Shown here: one piece after another, positions 10,034 through 21,300 of the stretch | Layout: every line of letters begins with the position of its first letter | Position numbering within the stretch: the first letter of the stretch is position 1 | From: Panopea generosa | Taxonomy: Eukaryota; Mollusca; Bivalvia; Adapedonta; Hiatellidae | Assembly: GCA_029582155.1 (NCBI GenBank) | Contig: CM055902.1 | Coordinates: forward strand, 11,939,041 to 12,003,040 | DNA length: 64,000 bases | Reading direction: 5' to 3' | Position numbers and translations under genes: made by a program | The notes under the pieces: model-generated | Database searches by the model: none | What the model was told of the DNA's origin: nothing | What the model saw: the letters and a program-made list of their open reading frames with translations, nothing else

Positions 10034-10840
10034 ACAAGAGGGCCATGATGATCCTATATTGCTCACCTGACTGACCTTGAGTTACCCGACATAAGTAGAT
10101 TATATAATATGTGTACGCTCAAAATTCCAGAAAGACGAGATGGGCAAGTAGTTAGAATTTTGATTTGTTTTGAAAATGTAACAGATACGTAGAAGAGTTC
10201 AAACTTGGTAGAGGTTCACCCATGGTAAATGTCAGTGAAATTACATCAAAATCAGGTCAGTAGATTCTGACAAGAAGGCTTTTGGAGTTTTTACTATAGA
10301 TACTAAGTCTTCGGACTAAGATAAAAATCCAGTTCCAGCACAAAACTAACCTGTTATGTTTGAGAACGGTTTCAAACTAAAGCATCAGACTAAACTATTG
10401 TACATGAAACAGTCCGCAGTTCCAGCACAATAAATATTCCTCATATTTACCTCAAAGTCACCCCCTGGCTGCCATGTTTTTTGATGAATCAAGATGGCTT
10501 GAACAAACTTGGTAGAGAGTCACCCAAGGAACATTTCTGTGAAATTATTCTAAAATCGAGCCAGTAGTTTCTGACCAGAAGATTTTTCAAGTTTTTACTA
10601 TAGCTTATATAGTAAACTAACCCCACCCCCTGGTCACCATGTTTTTTGACAAATCAAGATAGCTTGAACAAACTTGGTAGAGGGTCACCCAAGGAACATT
10701 TCTGTGAAATTATATCAAAATTGGCCCAGTGGTTTCAGAGGAGAAGTTGTTAAAAGCTGAAAGTTAACGACGGACGACAGACGACGGACACCAGGCGATC
10801 TCAAAAGCTCACCAGTGAGCCTTCGGCTCAGGTGAGCTAA
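10034..10840. repeat. Interspersed repeat with three internal segments and a foldback end
   Basis: Three related segments start near 10195, 10500 and 10660. Each has a form of AAACTTGGTAGAG...CACCCA.GG...GTGAAATTA, then CAGT.GTTTC or a similar run. The block ends in ACGGACGACAGACGACGGAC and a foldback (AGCTCACC...GAGCCTTCGGCTC...GGTGAGCT, about 10806-10838). No protein is coded. Similar AGCTCACC- or GTGAGCT-type ends lie in importin introns near 25310, 28796 and 40695. The class is unknown. Confidence 0.6.
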
Positions 10841-11294
10841 TAGACTCATTGATCAAATAATGAGAAATGAGTTATTTATTTTCCCACAGCTTTCCTACGT
10901 AAAATTCAAAGTCCCTTTATTGGGTCCCATTGGACCCCCCCACCCCGTACTTCAATAAGCTTGAAAATCCTACTCATAGAGATCATCAATACTCGATATG
11001 AAGGAATTTGAGTCATCAATATTCTTGAGATAAAGATTTGTTAATATTCACAATTTTATCCCTTTTGTGACTCCTACTGACCCCTTATAAATATGCAAAC
11101 CTCATTAAAGGACCAAATATAAACTGACATAACTAGATGACGCTTCAAATTTTGATACTAATATGACTCAAATAGTTCCTAAAATAGATCAGAAAATAAG
11201 ATATTTCCCCAGGGTATTCTAAAATATGTCAAATTCAAAGTCCCCTTTCTCACCAGAACCCCACAACCCCTACCTACCTTGGCCCCTAGCCCCT
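10841..11294. other. Non-coding; probable 3' flank of the R-SNARE gene
   Basis: It contains pieces similar to the preceding repeat (AATTCAAAGTCCCttt, twice). The R-SNARE stop codon overlaps an AATAAA on the minus strand (complement of 11294-11299), so that transcript may end within this stretch. Confidence 0.35.
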
Positions 11295-14200
11295 TTATTT
11301 AAACAAAAATTTTGTAAACTTACATAAAATAATAATTGTTATGATGGTCACGACAACAAGCACTACACAAACAATACAGCATGTCAGCTTCCAGTTCTTT
11401 CGTTGACTCTCTTTTCTCACTTCTACTGCCGTATTTTTGAACTTATGGGAAGATATCGTCAAATAATCTGAAAACATAAATGATGAGAAAAAATATCTTA
11501 ATATAAATGATGATTAGGTAGGATTGATTGCTTTTCAACAACATTTACTTGACTTAGTAGGAACTTAAATGTTAACATTTATATGTGAATTTCAAGCAAC
11601 ATAACGTGCATACATCATGGAACTTTCTTTTTTGAATGCCGGACAAGGATTTTGGTAAATTTTTAAAAGGTTTGGAATTTTTATCCTGCACCCCCTCATC
11701 CGACCCTGCTGTGACATAGGAACATTTTATGACGTTACGTATTAACACATACGACGCAATATATCTAATTTGACGTCTTAAATGTCATTGTGATAGAAAT
11801 ATAATAACAATATAAGTAAATATTAAAATAATGAATTAAAGTATTCAATGTGTTTGGTATGCAAGAAAAATAATCTTACATAATTTTGGTTTAGATAGAA
11901 ATTCCCTTGGGCTAACTGTTTTCACGGGAACTCGTTATCCATCAGGACGGAAGTTTTATATCCAAACCTCCAACTCATGTAAGATTCTTACAACCTGTAA
12001 CTGATCTGTTCATTACAATATGTGTGTCTTATGATATAGCCTCCTACAATCATGATCATCTCCAATGTTTGCATTAAAAAATCAGAACTTTTAAGCATTC
12101 AATAAAATAGACGACAGACTAACAAGTTTGCTATGATTATCTGATATCCATCACAATATCAAACTGTCTGGGTCAATTTATATGCAAGGTCATTTCAATC
12201 TTTTATATGTGTATAAAGTGACTCAATCCAACAATTTTATCAGGTAACAAATAAAACTTTAAGTATTTCATTATGTTTGGAATTGATAATTTGTGGCAAT
12301 TAGATGTATTTCCTGAAAATGCTGGTGAACCAGAAGCCAGACCTAAGTTAGAAGCCAACTCTATTATATGGGCACCTGTCCCAAGTTGGAAGCCATCTCT
12401 ATTATGTGGGCACCTGTCTCAAGTTGGAAGCCATCTCTATTATGTGGGCACCTGTCCCAAGTTGGAAGCCATCTCTAAAATGCGGGCACCTGTCCCAAGT
12501 TGGACGCCATCTCTATTATGCAGGCACCTGTACCAGGTTGGAAGCCATCTCTAATATGCGGGCACCTGTCCCAAGTTGGATGCCATCTCTATTATGCAGG
12601 CACCTGTCCCAAGTTGAAGCCATCTCTAATATGCGGGCACCTGTACCAAGTTGGATGCCATCTCTATTATGCAAGCACCTGTCCCAAGTTGGAAGCCATC
12701 TCTAATATGTAGGCACCTGTCCCAAGTTGGAAGCCATCTCTTTTATGCGGGCACCTGTCTCAAGTTGGAAGCCATCTCTATTATGTGGGCACCTGTCCCA
12801 AGTTGGAAGCTATCTCTATTATGCGGGCACCTGTCCCAAGTTAGAAGCCATCTCTATTATGCGGGCACCTGTCCCAAGTTGGAAGTTGTCTCTATAATGC
12901 AGGCACCTATCCCAAGTTAGAAGCCATCTCTATTATGCAGGCACCTGTCCCAAGTTGGAAGCCATCTCTATTATGCTACACCTGTCCCAATTTGGAAGCC
13001 ATCTCTATTATGCAGGCACCTGTCCCAAGTTGGAATCCATCTCTATTATGCGGGCACCTGATACTATGATGATATTCATGGTGATGATGATGATAACTAA
13101 GGTTATAATAATGAAGATGAATGTGATGATGATGATGATTATAAAGAGTGGGTATTGATAACATAATTAACCTTAAGTTTGCTACTTGATAAGCCTTTTA
13201 CAAAGGGTTATAAGGAAAATGGACATACCTGTTCTATCTCTTAGATCACCCACTTTGTTTTCCCGGTCCACTACTTTCTCTATGTTATCTTTCATGACCC
13301 GCTTAACGTCACTAACTTGCTTTTTAAGTACTTTAATTTTGTCTGTATTCTTTGGTAGTGGTGTTGGAGTTTCTTCTGCATCAAAAAGATAAATATGTGA
13401 TGTAAACTAGTACACAATTATTAGATCTTAAAGGTAAGTATGTGATGTAAACTTGTACACAATTATTAGATCTTAAAGGTAAGTATGTGATGTAAACTTG
13501 AACACAATTATTAGATCTAAAAGGTAAGTATGTGATGTAAACTTTTACACAATTATGAGGTCTAAAAGGTAAGTATGTGATGTAAACTTGTACACAATTA
13601 TTAGATCTAAAAGGTAAGTATGTGATGTAAACTTGTACAGAATTATTAGATCTAAAAGGTAAGTATGTGATGTAAACTTTTACACAATTATTAGATCTTA
13701 AAGGTAAGTATGTGATGTAAACTTGAACACAATTATTAAATCTAAAAGGTAAGTATGTGATGTAAATGTGTACAGAATTATTAGATCTAAAAGGTAAGTA
13801 TGTGATATAAACTTGTACACAATTATTAGATCTAAAAGGTAAGTATGTGATGTAAATGTGTACAGAATTATTAGATCTAAAAGTTAAGTATGTGATGTAA
13901 ACTTGTACACAATTATTAGATCTAAAAGGTAAGTTTGTGATGTAAACTTGTACACAATTATTAAATCTAAAAGGTAAGTATGTGATGTAAACTTGTACAC
14001 AATTATTAGATCTAAAAGGTAAGTATGTGATGTAAACTTGTACACAATTATTAGATCTAAAAGGTAAGTATATGATGTAAATGTGTATAGAATTGTTAGA
14101 TCTAAAAGGTAAGTATGTGATGTAAATGTGTACAGAATTATTAGATCTAAAAGGTAAGTATGTGATATAAACTTGTACACAATTATTAGATCTAACACAG

Positions 14201-15550
14201 AAGTATGTAATGTAAACTTGTACACAATTATAAGATATAAAAATAAATATTTGTCAAATTGTTGTCAATGTGTACAGGGTATCCTTTACAGACCTTAAAA
14301 ATAAATATTAAAAAAAAATGCATACTGGGTATGTGATGTAAACTTGTACAAAATTATAGATCTTATTTACAAACTATTTTTACCTTTCAGTTTCATTGTA
14401 TATTAAGAGAATGATTATTTAAATTTCTACACTACTGAAATTTTGTAATATTATCTTTTTAAGACAATTTGAATGGAACTTTGCTGCAATTCAATAAACT
14501 TTCCATCATTTACTGAACAGAAAGTTATAGGTGATGCATCTATAAATAAAGATTATCTGAAACATGACACTCCAAATAAAATACATACTTAGCCCTGCTT
14601 CTTCTTCGAATGGTCAAGCAAAACACATATGGTCGAAATGAGAAGCAATTAAATTCATTCAAGGGACAAAAATTACAATGCAAAAGCTGCCAATGTAACT
14701 GACCTCTAGGAATATTTTTTTTGAATGGGGTTTTAACGTCATTTTCAACACATTTCAGGTTATATAAGGTACATCCAGTTTTTATTGTTGGAAGAAGACC
14801 TCAGAATGAATCTAAGTAGAACCACTGTCCTTCCGCAAGTTACTGGCAAACTTTCTCACATCAAGATTTTGGAGCCAGCAGGACTCAAACCTACGACCTT
14901 AGTGGTGATAGGTAAGTGATCTTGAGATGGGGGTTTAGACCGCTCAGTAACCTAGGACACCACGTCTGGAATAAGAAGCAAACAATATTTACGATGAATT
15001 GTTATGGGAACTGAAAATAATTTTCAATCCATAATAAGAAAATATACTAACTTTTGATATTGGATTTGAAATCATGAAATTTGACAATAAAAAATTCTTC
15101 CCCAATTTATAAAAAAGAAACTAATTTCCAACTATTGAATGTAGCTATCACATTCAATAGTTGCTTTCTCTAGCTTACAAAGGTCAATTACCGTTCAATA
15201 TTGATTATCTATTAATCGCTAGTAAATTAAATGTGGAGTGTGAGGTCCAGCAGGGTCGTGGGTTCTATATTGTGCCACAGGTATGTGAGGCCTCCTTGAG
15301 CAAGTCACTTTATACATCCTCATATATACACGCTTAGTACTGGTTCTATTCAGGAAAACCCAAGCATGATTTGTCTAAGATGTAATAACTTGTTTCACAA
15401 TCAAGGTAAAATATGATAAATAAGCTTAAAGTAAATGAATATATTTAAATATTACCACTGCTTTGTATTTCTGCTGGACTACCAACATCCTGATTAAGGG
15501 CTCCGTACTGCTTTACTGACTTTTTGATCGCTCCTTTCCTCGAGAAAGAC
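11295..15550 (-). CDS. R-SNARE / VAMP (synaptobrevin)-like gene, three exons found, N-terminus missing
   Basis: R-SNAREs on vesicles zip with Q-SNAREs to drive membrane fusion. Three minus-strand exons join in frame: 15550-15456, 13375-13229 and 11467-11295 (stop). The first codes a basic leader (RKGAIKKSVKQYG). The second begins the SNARE motif (KKQVSDVKRVMKDNIEKVVD) and holds the conserved zero-layer Arg in VVDRENKV. The third completes the motif (SHKFKNTAVEVRKESQRK), then has KNWKL and a single C-terminal membrane anchor of about 23 hydrophobic residues, the tail-anchored layout of VAMPs. All three exon edges have AG/GT and phases agree (2, 1, 1). The exon carrying the start was not found; it must end in phase 2. 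A short extra exon near 14592-14610 is possible. Both internal introns carry tandem arrays. The VAMP subtype cannot be assigned. Confidence 0.82.
11705..11993 (-). mobile_element. Element M8, second copy, inverted
   Basis: Its reverse complement matches parts of 8217-8473: AAGAATCTTACAT at one end, TTGCATACCAAACA in the middle and TGTCACAGC near the other end. The hairpin region has diverged. It lies in the last intron of the R-SNARE gene. Confidence 0.5.
12333..13062. repeat. 38-bp tandem array, about 19 units
   Basis: The unit is GGCACCTGTCCCAAGTTGGA plus AGCCATCTCTATTATGyG. Starts fall at 12371, 12409, 12447, 12485, 12523, 12561, 12599, 12636 and so on to 13053, nearly all 38 bp apart (one 37-bp step from a lost G). 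Units are about 90% alike. Because 38 is not a multiple of 3, all three plus frames stay open and give look-alike peptide repeats. It lies within an R-SNARE intron, antisense to that gene. Confidence 0.9.
13086..13140 (+). repeat. Imperfect (GAT)n microsatellite
   Basis: GATGATGATGATAACTAAGG is followed by further GATGATGATGATG. It directly follows the 38-bp array. Confidence 0.7.
13395..14235. repeat. 45-bp tandem array, about 18-19 units, each with a splice-donor-like motif
   Basis: The unit is AAAGGTAAGTATGTGATGTA plus AACTTGTACACAATTATTAGATCT, repeating every 45 bp, with a remnant at about 14330-14365. About 16 units keep GGTAAGT, a near-ideal 5' splice site on the plus strand. On the minus strand, the sense of the R-SNARE gene, the same place reads CTTACCTTTTAG|ATCT, which resembles a weak 3' splice site. 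Since 45 is a multiple of 3, a minus-strand frame stays open (peptide repeat LLDLIIVYKFTSHTY). It lies in the R-SNARE intron between 13375 and 15456. Confidence 0.9.
14712..14968 (-). mobile_element. tRNA-headed SINE, family D, copy 1
   Basis: The minus strand gives a tRNA-like head with B box (GGTTTGAGTCC) followed by a body (GAGAAAGTTTGCCAGT, GGAAGGACAGTGGTTCTAC, TTCATTCTGAGGTC) and tail (GACGTTAAAACCCCATTC). A plus-strand copy lies at 37950-38172 and a body-only fragment at 32226-32335. Confidence 0.72.
15129..15163. other. Perfect 14-bp hairpin
   Basis: CAACTATTGAATGT (15129-15142) and ACATTCAATAGTTG (15150-15163) are exact inverse complements around a 7-nt loop. It lies in an R-SNARE intron. 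It could be a small foldback relic; no function is implied. Confidence 0.6.
15225..15425 (+). mobile_element. SINE-like repeat, family E, copy 1
   Basis: It shares its order of motifs (CCTTGAGCAAGTCAC, ACTGGTTCTA..CAGGAA, ATGATTTGTCTAAG, AACTTGTTTCACAATCAAGG) with the complement of 32818-33004. The head is degenerate (GGTCGTGGGTTC). Confidence 0.55.
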
Positions 15551-18270
15551 CTTCAGGGAAGAAAAAGAGTTTATAATGGTTTTGTGGATAGTTATTGAAA
15601 AAATGTATCTATACATACTGTAGTCAAATTAAATACTTTTCATTAATCATATTCTAATTTATATGTGCTATCCATTTGATTTATAAATTGATGTTGTAAT
15701 TAAATTAAGTGTTTTTCATCAATCATTAATTTTTGCTTAATAAGCACTATTCAACTTTTGGTTTGTAAATGTCCTTGCAGAAAATATGAACATCTCTGGT
15801 GACTATTTTGATATATTGAAAATTACTTCGTATAATACTATTAAAATAATTCATCTAGTTTTGTAGTTATTATTTAGTTAGCATGCTTATTCAAACATCA
15901 AAATTTACTTGGATGGATTCCCAGTGATGTCACATTAGTTGGCTTTTTTCAATGTACTCTCACAGTGCCTAATATCCTAGAAAGGTGCTGTCAAAGTATG
16001 CAATTCTTCCATCCTTCTTGATTGATGTTAAGCAGTTTTTCCCATGTAAAATGCATGTAAAAGTATTCACAGAACAGGCCCGTAACTATGCTAGGCACTC
16101 CAACGTCTGCATGCTGACCAATGACTAAAGTTTTATTATATAAATTCCCTGCTTTTGCTGGTTTTATAACTTGCTGTAAGCCACTGATCGATCCAGGACC
16201 AGTCAATTTCAGTTACTGGTAAATAACCTTTCTTTGATATACCCAGTACTTCAGATAAGCCTTTCTTCAAATGAGTATTTTACTCCTAAATTTATGTGAA
16301 ATTGCTTATTTTTAAAATATTTAAAGGTAAAATAGAACATTTTCATCAAAATGCTTTTTAAAATAAACCAATCAACACTGGATTTCTTCCTTTACCACTA
16401 ATCACTTACTTCTAAAATGTCAATGCTTAAATAACGCCAAATAGTTAGAAGTAGCTGGGGTTACCACTGACTGGTGCATAGGGTGAGTACTTTTATTGGT
16501 CCTGAGATAGATATAGTAAACACATCTTAACATCAAATATGGAATATGATATTCATGTTAATTTATAGTGGAAAAAATAAGGCATACGATCATGTACCAT
16601 TGTACAATTTACAAATGTATGGTGCTGTAACCGGTTTTAAATCACAACCTGAATTCAGAGTTACATATACCGCACATGCATATTTCAACTTCCAGGCTGC
16701 ACAAATGATAATATTTACAAACAGTATCCACGTGGAATGCAATGAAAATATAAAAAAATGCTTCATATACAAGTGAGAAAGTCATTTTATGATACAGAGC
16801 AACAGACCTGAAAAAATGTATTCTCACTACGTCACTTATTCAGTTTACATAAAACCTTGACAAAAGCTCTATAGTTGGTTTGTTTTATGAATATCAATTT
16901 CAGCTGCATCTGCTGAAAACTGATACATTACAGTTCAAAGTTGTAAAAATAATTGAATCAGAAAATATAGAGGTACCAGAGGAGTACTCTTCTTTAAATA
17001 TAGAAATTAGTTTAAAAAAATGAGTTTGAAATTACTACATGTGTACTGGTGATACCTATTACCACGAGTCTAAAATTTTGTCAATCATTTAAAGGGATTA
17101 TATTGGCATATTACCGTCAATTCCCTGTCCTAAATACACACACCCAGCATGAAGATACACTTATAACTTAAAGATATACGCGTCTAAAGTGTCTTATTGC
17201 ATAACCTCTTTATTATAAACATCGGGTTTCTGAAGCCACGTTTTTGTTTTTGTTTACATTTGCCATTTTCAACAAACCCCTTTCGGGTTTCCGATCAATC
17301 ATCGGATAACATCGTGAAGAATCATTCCCGATCTCGTTTTCTGGGCTTTGTTCAGGAAGTTTACGGAGTTCAATGTAAACATTGCGTAATATTTTATTGC
17401 GGGACGTACTTAAGTTTTGGCCATTATTCAATTACTGTTAATTTGATAACTTTCAAGTAAATAAAGGTTATACGTCAATACATAAGCATTATTTTGTGCA
17501 CACTGCATACAGGAAAAGTTTGGATTAACAGCGTGTTTGTGTTACTTGCCAATATAATCACTTTAAATAATGGCGTCAATAATAAACAGTTATAAAGTTA
17601 CTGAAGTGTGCTGATTAATAAACAGTCGGAAATGTAAACAAATGTCGACGCTTAGAGAAGTTGGAGCTTTGCAAATGTCTGGGATATGGTTATTATACCG
17701 GTAATAGGTATATCGTGGTATACAAGTGATACATGTAGATAAGTAAATAGTTGAAAATGTTTGTTATAAGAAGTGTGATCTATCGTGAATGGTGGATGTA
17801 GTGGACATGTTTTTTTGTTATATTTTGGTAGAAGATTAACATTTACAGTTGTTTAAACGCTACATACAAACATTAATGGCAACATCCGCTTTGCATTGTG
17901 ATCGGAACCCGTATTTTCACCACCATACATGTAGACATTTTCTCAATATCAAAATAGTAATAATTTACTTACATCACGTAATCGTAAATAGTAACAGATT
18001 GTTTCGTCAATTAAAATGTACAGATGGCGTGACAACGAGCAGATCAATGTTTATACTTGATTTAATTCGGCTTAAAATTTCCATTTCCTGACCTCTTCCT
18101 TGAAAAGTCAAAGGTCGTACGTTCATGCCAAAAATTAGTTCTTCATATGTCGCAATTTTTTTTTTTTCAATCTAAATATTGAACATTATTGTCTTTAAAG
18201 TATTTGTATTGATATTTTTTAATCAAATTAAGCCAAGATGTTCTTCCATAGTTTCATCGTTTCATATTTT
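15551..18270. other. Probable first intron(s) of the R-SNARE gene; no exon identified
   Basis: This AT-rich stretch should contain the missing N-terminal R-SNARE exon, with a phase-2 end on the minus strand, if that gene starts at the head-to-head promoter. I found no exon that satisfies the phase. A 71-codon minus-strand frame at 15991-16206 and a 72-codon one at 17213-17431 have no recognised motif and are not called. Confidence 0.35.
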
Positions 18271-18279
18271 ACGACTTAC

Positions 18280-18300
18280 CAGAAAACATTCTGTCTTTCT
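18280..18300 (-). other. Candidate 5' exon of a divergent minus-strand transcript
   Basis: The minus strand reads AGAAAGACAGAATGTTTTCT then G|gtaagt, that is, an ATG (18289-18287), three codons (MFS) and a strong donor. It faces the importin-7/8 start 100 bp away. Its phase (1) does not match the first identified R-SNARE exon (needs 2), so one more exon must lie between them, or this exon belongs to another transcript. Confidence 0.35.
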
Positions 18301-18392
18301 TGGCGCGGACCGGGTCGGCGAACACGCGAAGCGCTTTACTTGAGCGTTTCTTAGCTAATCAGAACTTAATATACATAACTATTTGCTTAAAG
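18301..18392. promoter_or_regulatory. CpG-rich head-to-head promoter region and importin-7/8 5' UTR
   Basis: TGGCGCGGACCGGGTCGGCG and ACACGCGAAGCGC form a local CpG-rich block in otherwise AT-rich DNA. It lies immediately 5' of the importin-7/8 start and between it and a divergent donor-containing exon. No TATA box is evident. A bidirectional housekeeping-type promoter is inferred. Confidence 0.45.
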
Positions 18393-21300
18393 ATGGATAT
18401 CAACAAACTTGTGGAAGTGTTGAGGGCTACGTTGGACCCGAATCAACGTGAAGAAGCTGAAAAACAGTTAGAAATTGTAAGATATTGCGAACGCACGCGT
18501 CGAAAAAATTCCAGAAATTTCATGGCTGCCAACCACATGTGACACATATATCTAATGTTGAAATAACCACGATAATTTATAAAGGAAAAAAATCACATAA
18601 TTGTACTATTTTAGAATGATGAAAATGGTCCTCGTAAACACACTTTACCCCGTCCATGTCATTATTTATTTTTCTTTAATTAATTCGATCTGCGGGTAAT
18701 TCCGCAAGTTATGATGGAAAAATCTAAATGGATAAAAATGGTAGACCTATTTAACTTAAATAAAGAGTTTACCCTGTGTAGATGCATATTCAGTCTGCCC
18801 TGTTCCTTGAAACCACACAGCTGGAGAAGCTGGTTTGTATGGGATTGAATATTCTATTTTATATAGATATCTATTAATAATATACCTGTATCCATTGAAG
18901 ACTTTAAATGGGGGGTTGGTTGGGATGGGTGACTACTAACCATCATTGAATAAAAATGCCTTATTTACTTTTACAAGTTTTATGGAAAATCATTATTTAG
19001 ATATAGCCTCTAGTCTCCCATTTTTCATCATTTTAATCCAGTGATGGTCTTGTCTGTTTGAAGAGTCCACTGAATAGACGAGCCCTTTTAGTGATCCACT
19101 TGCCGTGGTAGAAAATAGGCATAGAGACAAGAGATAATTGTTTGAAGTACTAATATTACACAAAAGCAATCAACAAAAAAACATGTACGGTAACCAAATC
19201 ATGAGAAATATGTTTTTGACTGTATTAAACTTGGAGAAATATAATCTAACACTATGGATGGCTAAGGCTCTTTCAACAAGTTGCAAGAACTATAACGGAA
19301 ACTTTATTGTTATTTTTCAGGTACATAAAATAATTGGATTCTCCCCAATTCTTCTGCAAGTTGTGATGGAAGAAGCCATAGACATGCCTGTCCGGCAAGC
19401 AGGTAAGCTAAGTTAAGCATAAGAAAAAACAAAGGACAAAAAAACATTATTTTTTAGGTTTGATTTTGTGTCTACAGCAAATTGTAGAATTTTTTAATTG
19501 AACCAAAATAGAAACACCTAATTTCATTCATGTACATACATTGCTGTCTCATTATTCGAGCCTGGTGTAATGTGTAACTCTCAATATAAGATAACCCGTT
19601 TTTTTCTCACAAGTTTACAATGTTACTTAATACATTTGTATTTCCATTGAGAAACTTTGGCTATTCAATTCATCCGTGATGCCATTCTTAAAAAAATGTT
19701 TGCTGTGCTCCGACCCCGTATTTTCATGTGGGTATGGGGTACAATTTTTTTTTTTTACAAAATTTTGATTTTAGTCATTTTAAAAAAAAATATGGACAGA
19801 ATCCATGAAAAAAAAATTAAACACTTTGAAAGTCAAAAAAAAAAGTTAGGGTAGCTGCAATTTTGAGAGAGTAGATAGCATGGTAAACAATCTATTTTTT
19901 AAGGACGGCCCAATGCCTGTCTGAAAATTGCTCGTAAAGGAAATATATCTATCCATATCCATGACAAATCGTGCAGTGAGATGCCTATTAAGACAAAACT
20001 AACGATTACTTACATGTGAAAGAGTTTCAAGCCATCAATCAGTGATTATTGTTGATGTCAGTTAAATATACATATAAAATTAATAGACATCTTAAGAAAT
20101 TTTGGTCGTTTGATAATTCTGTACTTTGATACAAGTCTACGAATTTAATTTCATTTATAGTATTTCAATTTGGCTAAAGCCAATGTAAATTAATTGCTAG
20201 ATTATCACTCCCCTCATTTTCATGCTGCCCCGACCCTTTTTATTTTCATAAAAAAACATCAAAAATTTTAAAAATAAAAACAAGAAATAAAATCCTCCAG
20301 CCTTCCCTGTTTTTAAGAAAATTTGGATGATAATCTAGCAATTAATTTATAATAGTGTAAAATGTATAGTTCTTACTTTGTAGATGTTAATCTTTACTTT
20401 GTGTGTTCCAGGTGTGATATACTTGAAGAACATGTGTTCTCAGTTTTGGCAGGATAGAGAAGTAGAGAACCCATCAGACCCGGTACCCTTCAACATTCAT
20501 GAACAAGACAGACTGGCCATTCGTAACAACATTGTGGAGGCCATTATACATGCACCAGAACCAGTCCGGTACATATCTCATAATATCTGCTTTTAATTGA
20601 TAGTTAAATATGATACAACTTAATTGTTTTGTATTATCTTTGTTGTTGAAGAGCAGTCTGTCTTAGGAAGTCTAAAAGGGGATGCCTTGAATATTTGAAG
20701 ATCAGAAGGGTCTATTTAATAAATATTAACCCAAATTTGTTTGAAGAATTAATATTAAATGAAAAAAATCAACAAAAAAGCACCTACCAAATCATATATA
20801 TTAGAAATATGTTGTTTGATTTAAAATTTAGTTTTTGCTTAGAATTATTTAAATGAATCAATTAAGTTTATGAATAAAAATGGTTTGAACCCAAGACGTG
20901 CACTTGTATATTCCTGATCATAACTATCCATCTCAACTGCAAGTTTGTTATGGACTTTAAAATCAGGGCACATGAACTTACTTTTGTGTAGTCATCTCAG
21001 CTTTTCTAGTTGTGTTTGATGTAACTGAAGCAGACATTATGTTATGCAGTATCAATCATCAGTGGGCATTATTAACTTTGTTCCTATGCAAAAATTGAAA
21101 AAAATATGTCTTTAAAAAGGTCATCTATAAACAGTTGTATTCGTGATTGATTTTAGTGAAATCAATTCCGGATAGATTTGGAACACACTTCACTGATTAT
21201 CGAAAATCCGAAGATTTGTTATTGTCAAGGTTCTCAATAGGACTCAAAAGTGGAGAGTCATTTGACCCCTGACCCCAAAATTTCTATGTGTTGGCATGGA

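Larger units (their letters stand above)
18393..20568 (+). other. IPO7: Importin-7/8 exons 1-3: N-terminal importin-beta (RanGTP-binding) domain
   Basis: Residues 1-108 cover the N-terminal HEAT repeats and the importin-beta N-terminal domain (about residues 22-101), where RanGTP docks in this family. The start Met (18393) opens [20 protein letters not shown], matching the family N-terminus. No upstream in-frame Met is needed. Residue 28 ends exactly at the exon 1 donor (gtaaga). Confidence 0.9.

Noticed and set aside
12273-12920. Four overlapping plus-strand frames coding Trp/Pro-Ser-Trp-rich repeat peptides
   Set aside because: They are the three reading phases of the 38-bp array. A unit not divisible by three with no internal stops keeps all frames open; there is no unique start, signal or flanking exon.
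13884-14225. Minus-strand frame with peptide repeat LLDLIIVYKFTSHTY
   Set aside because: By-product of the 45-bp array, whose length is divisible by three. It lies inside an R-SNARE intron and has no flanking coding sequence.
12333-14235. Regularly spaced repeats that might be mistaken for a CRISPR array
   Set aside because: Units abut with no unique spacers, no cas genes are present, and the setting is animal nuclear DNA.
15991-16206. 71-codon minus-strand frame starting MTGPGSISGL
   Set aside because: It looks somewhat protein-like, but no domain, acceptor/donor pair or suitable phase for the R-SNARE was found.
17197-17460. Plus- and minus-strand open frames upstream of the importin promoter
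   Set aside because: Both strands are open by chance over the same bases; the codons and residues are AT-driven and no splice context supports either.
19138-19416. 92-codon plus-strand frame as an alternative importin start
   Set aside because: Only its last part (19321-19402, after TATTTTTCAG) matches the importin family. The upstream part is intron and does not resemble the N-terminus, which exon 1 supplies.
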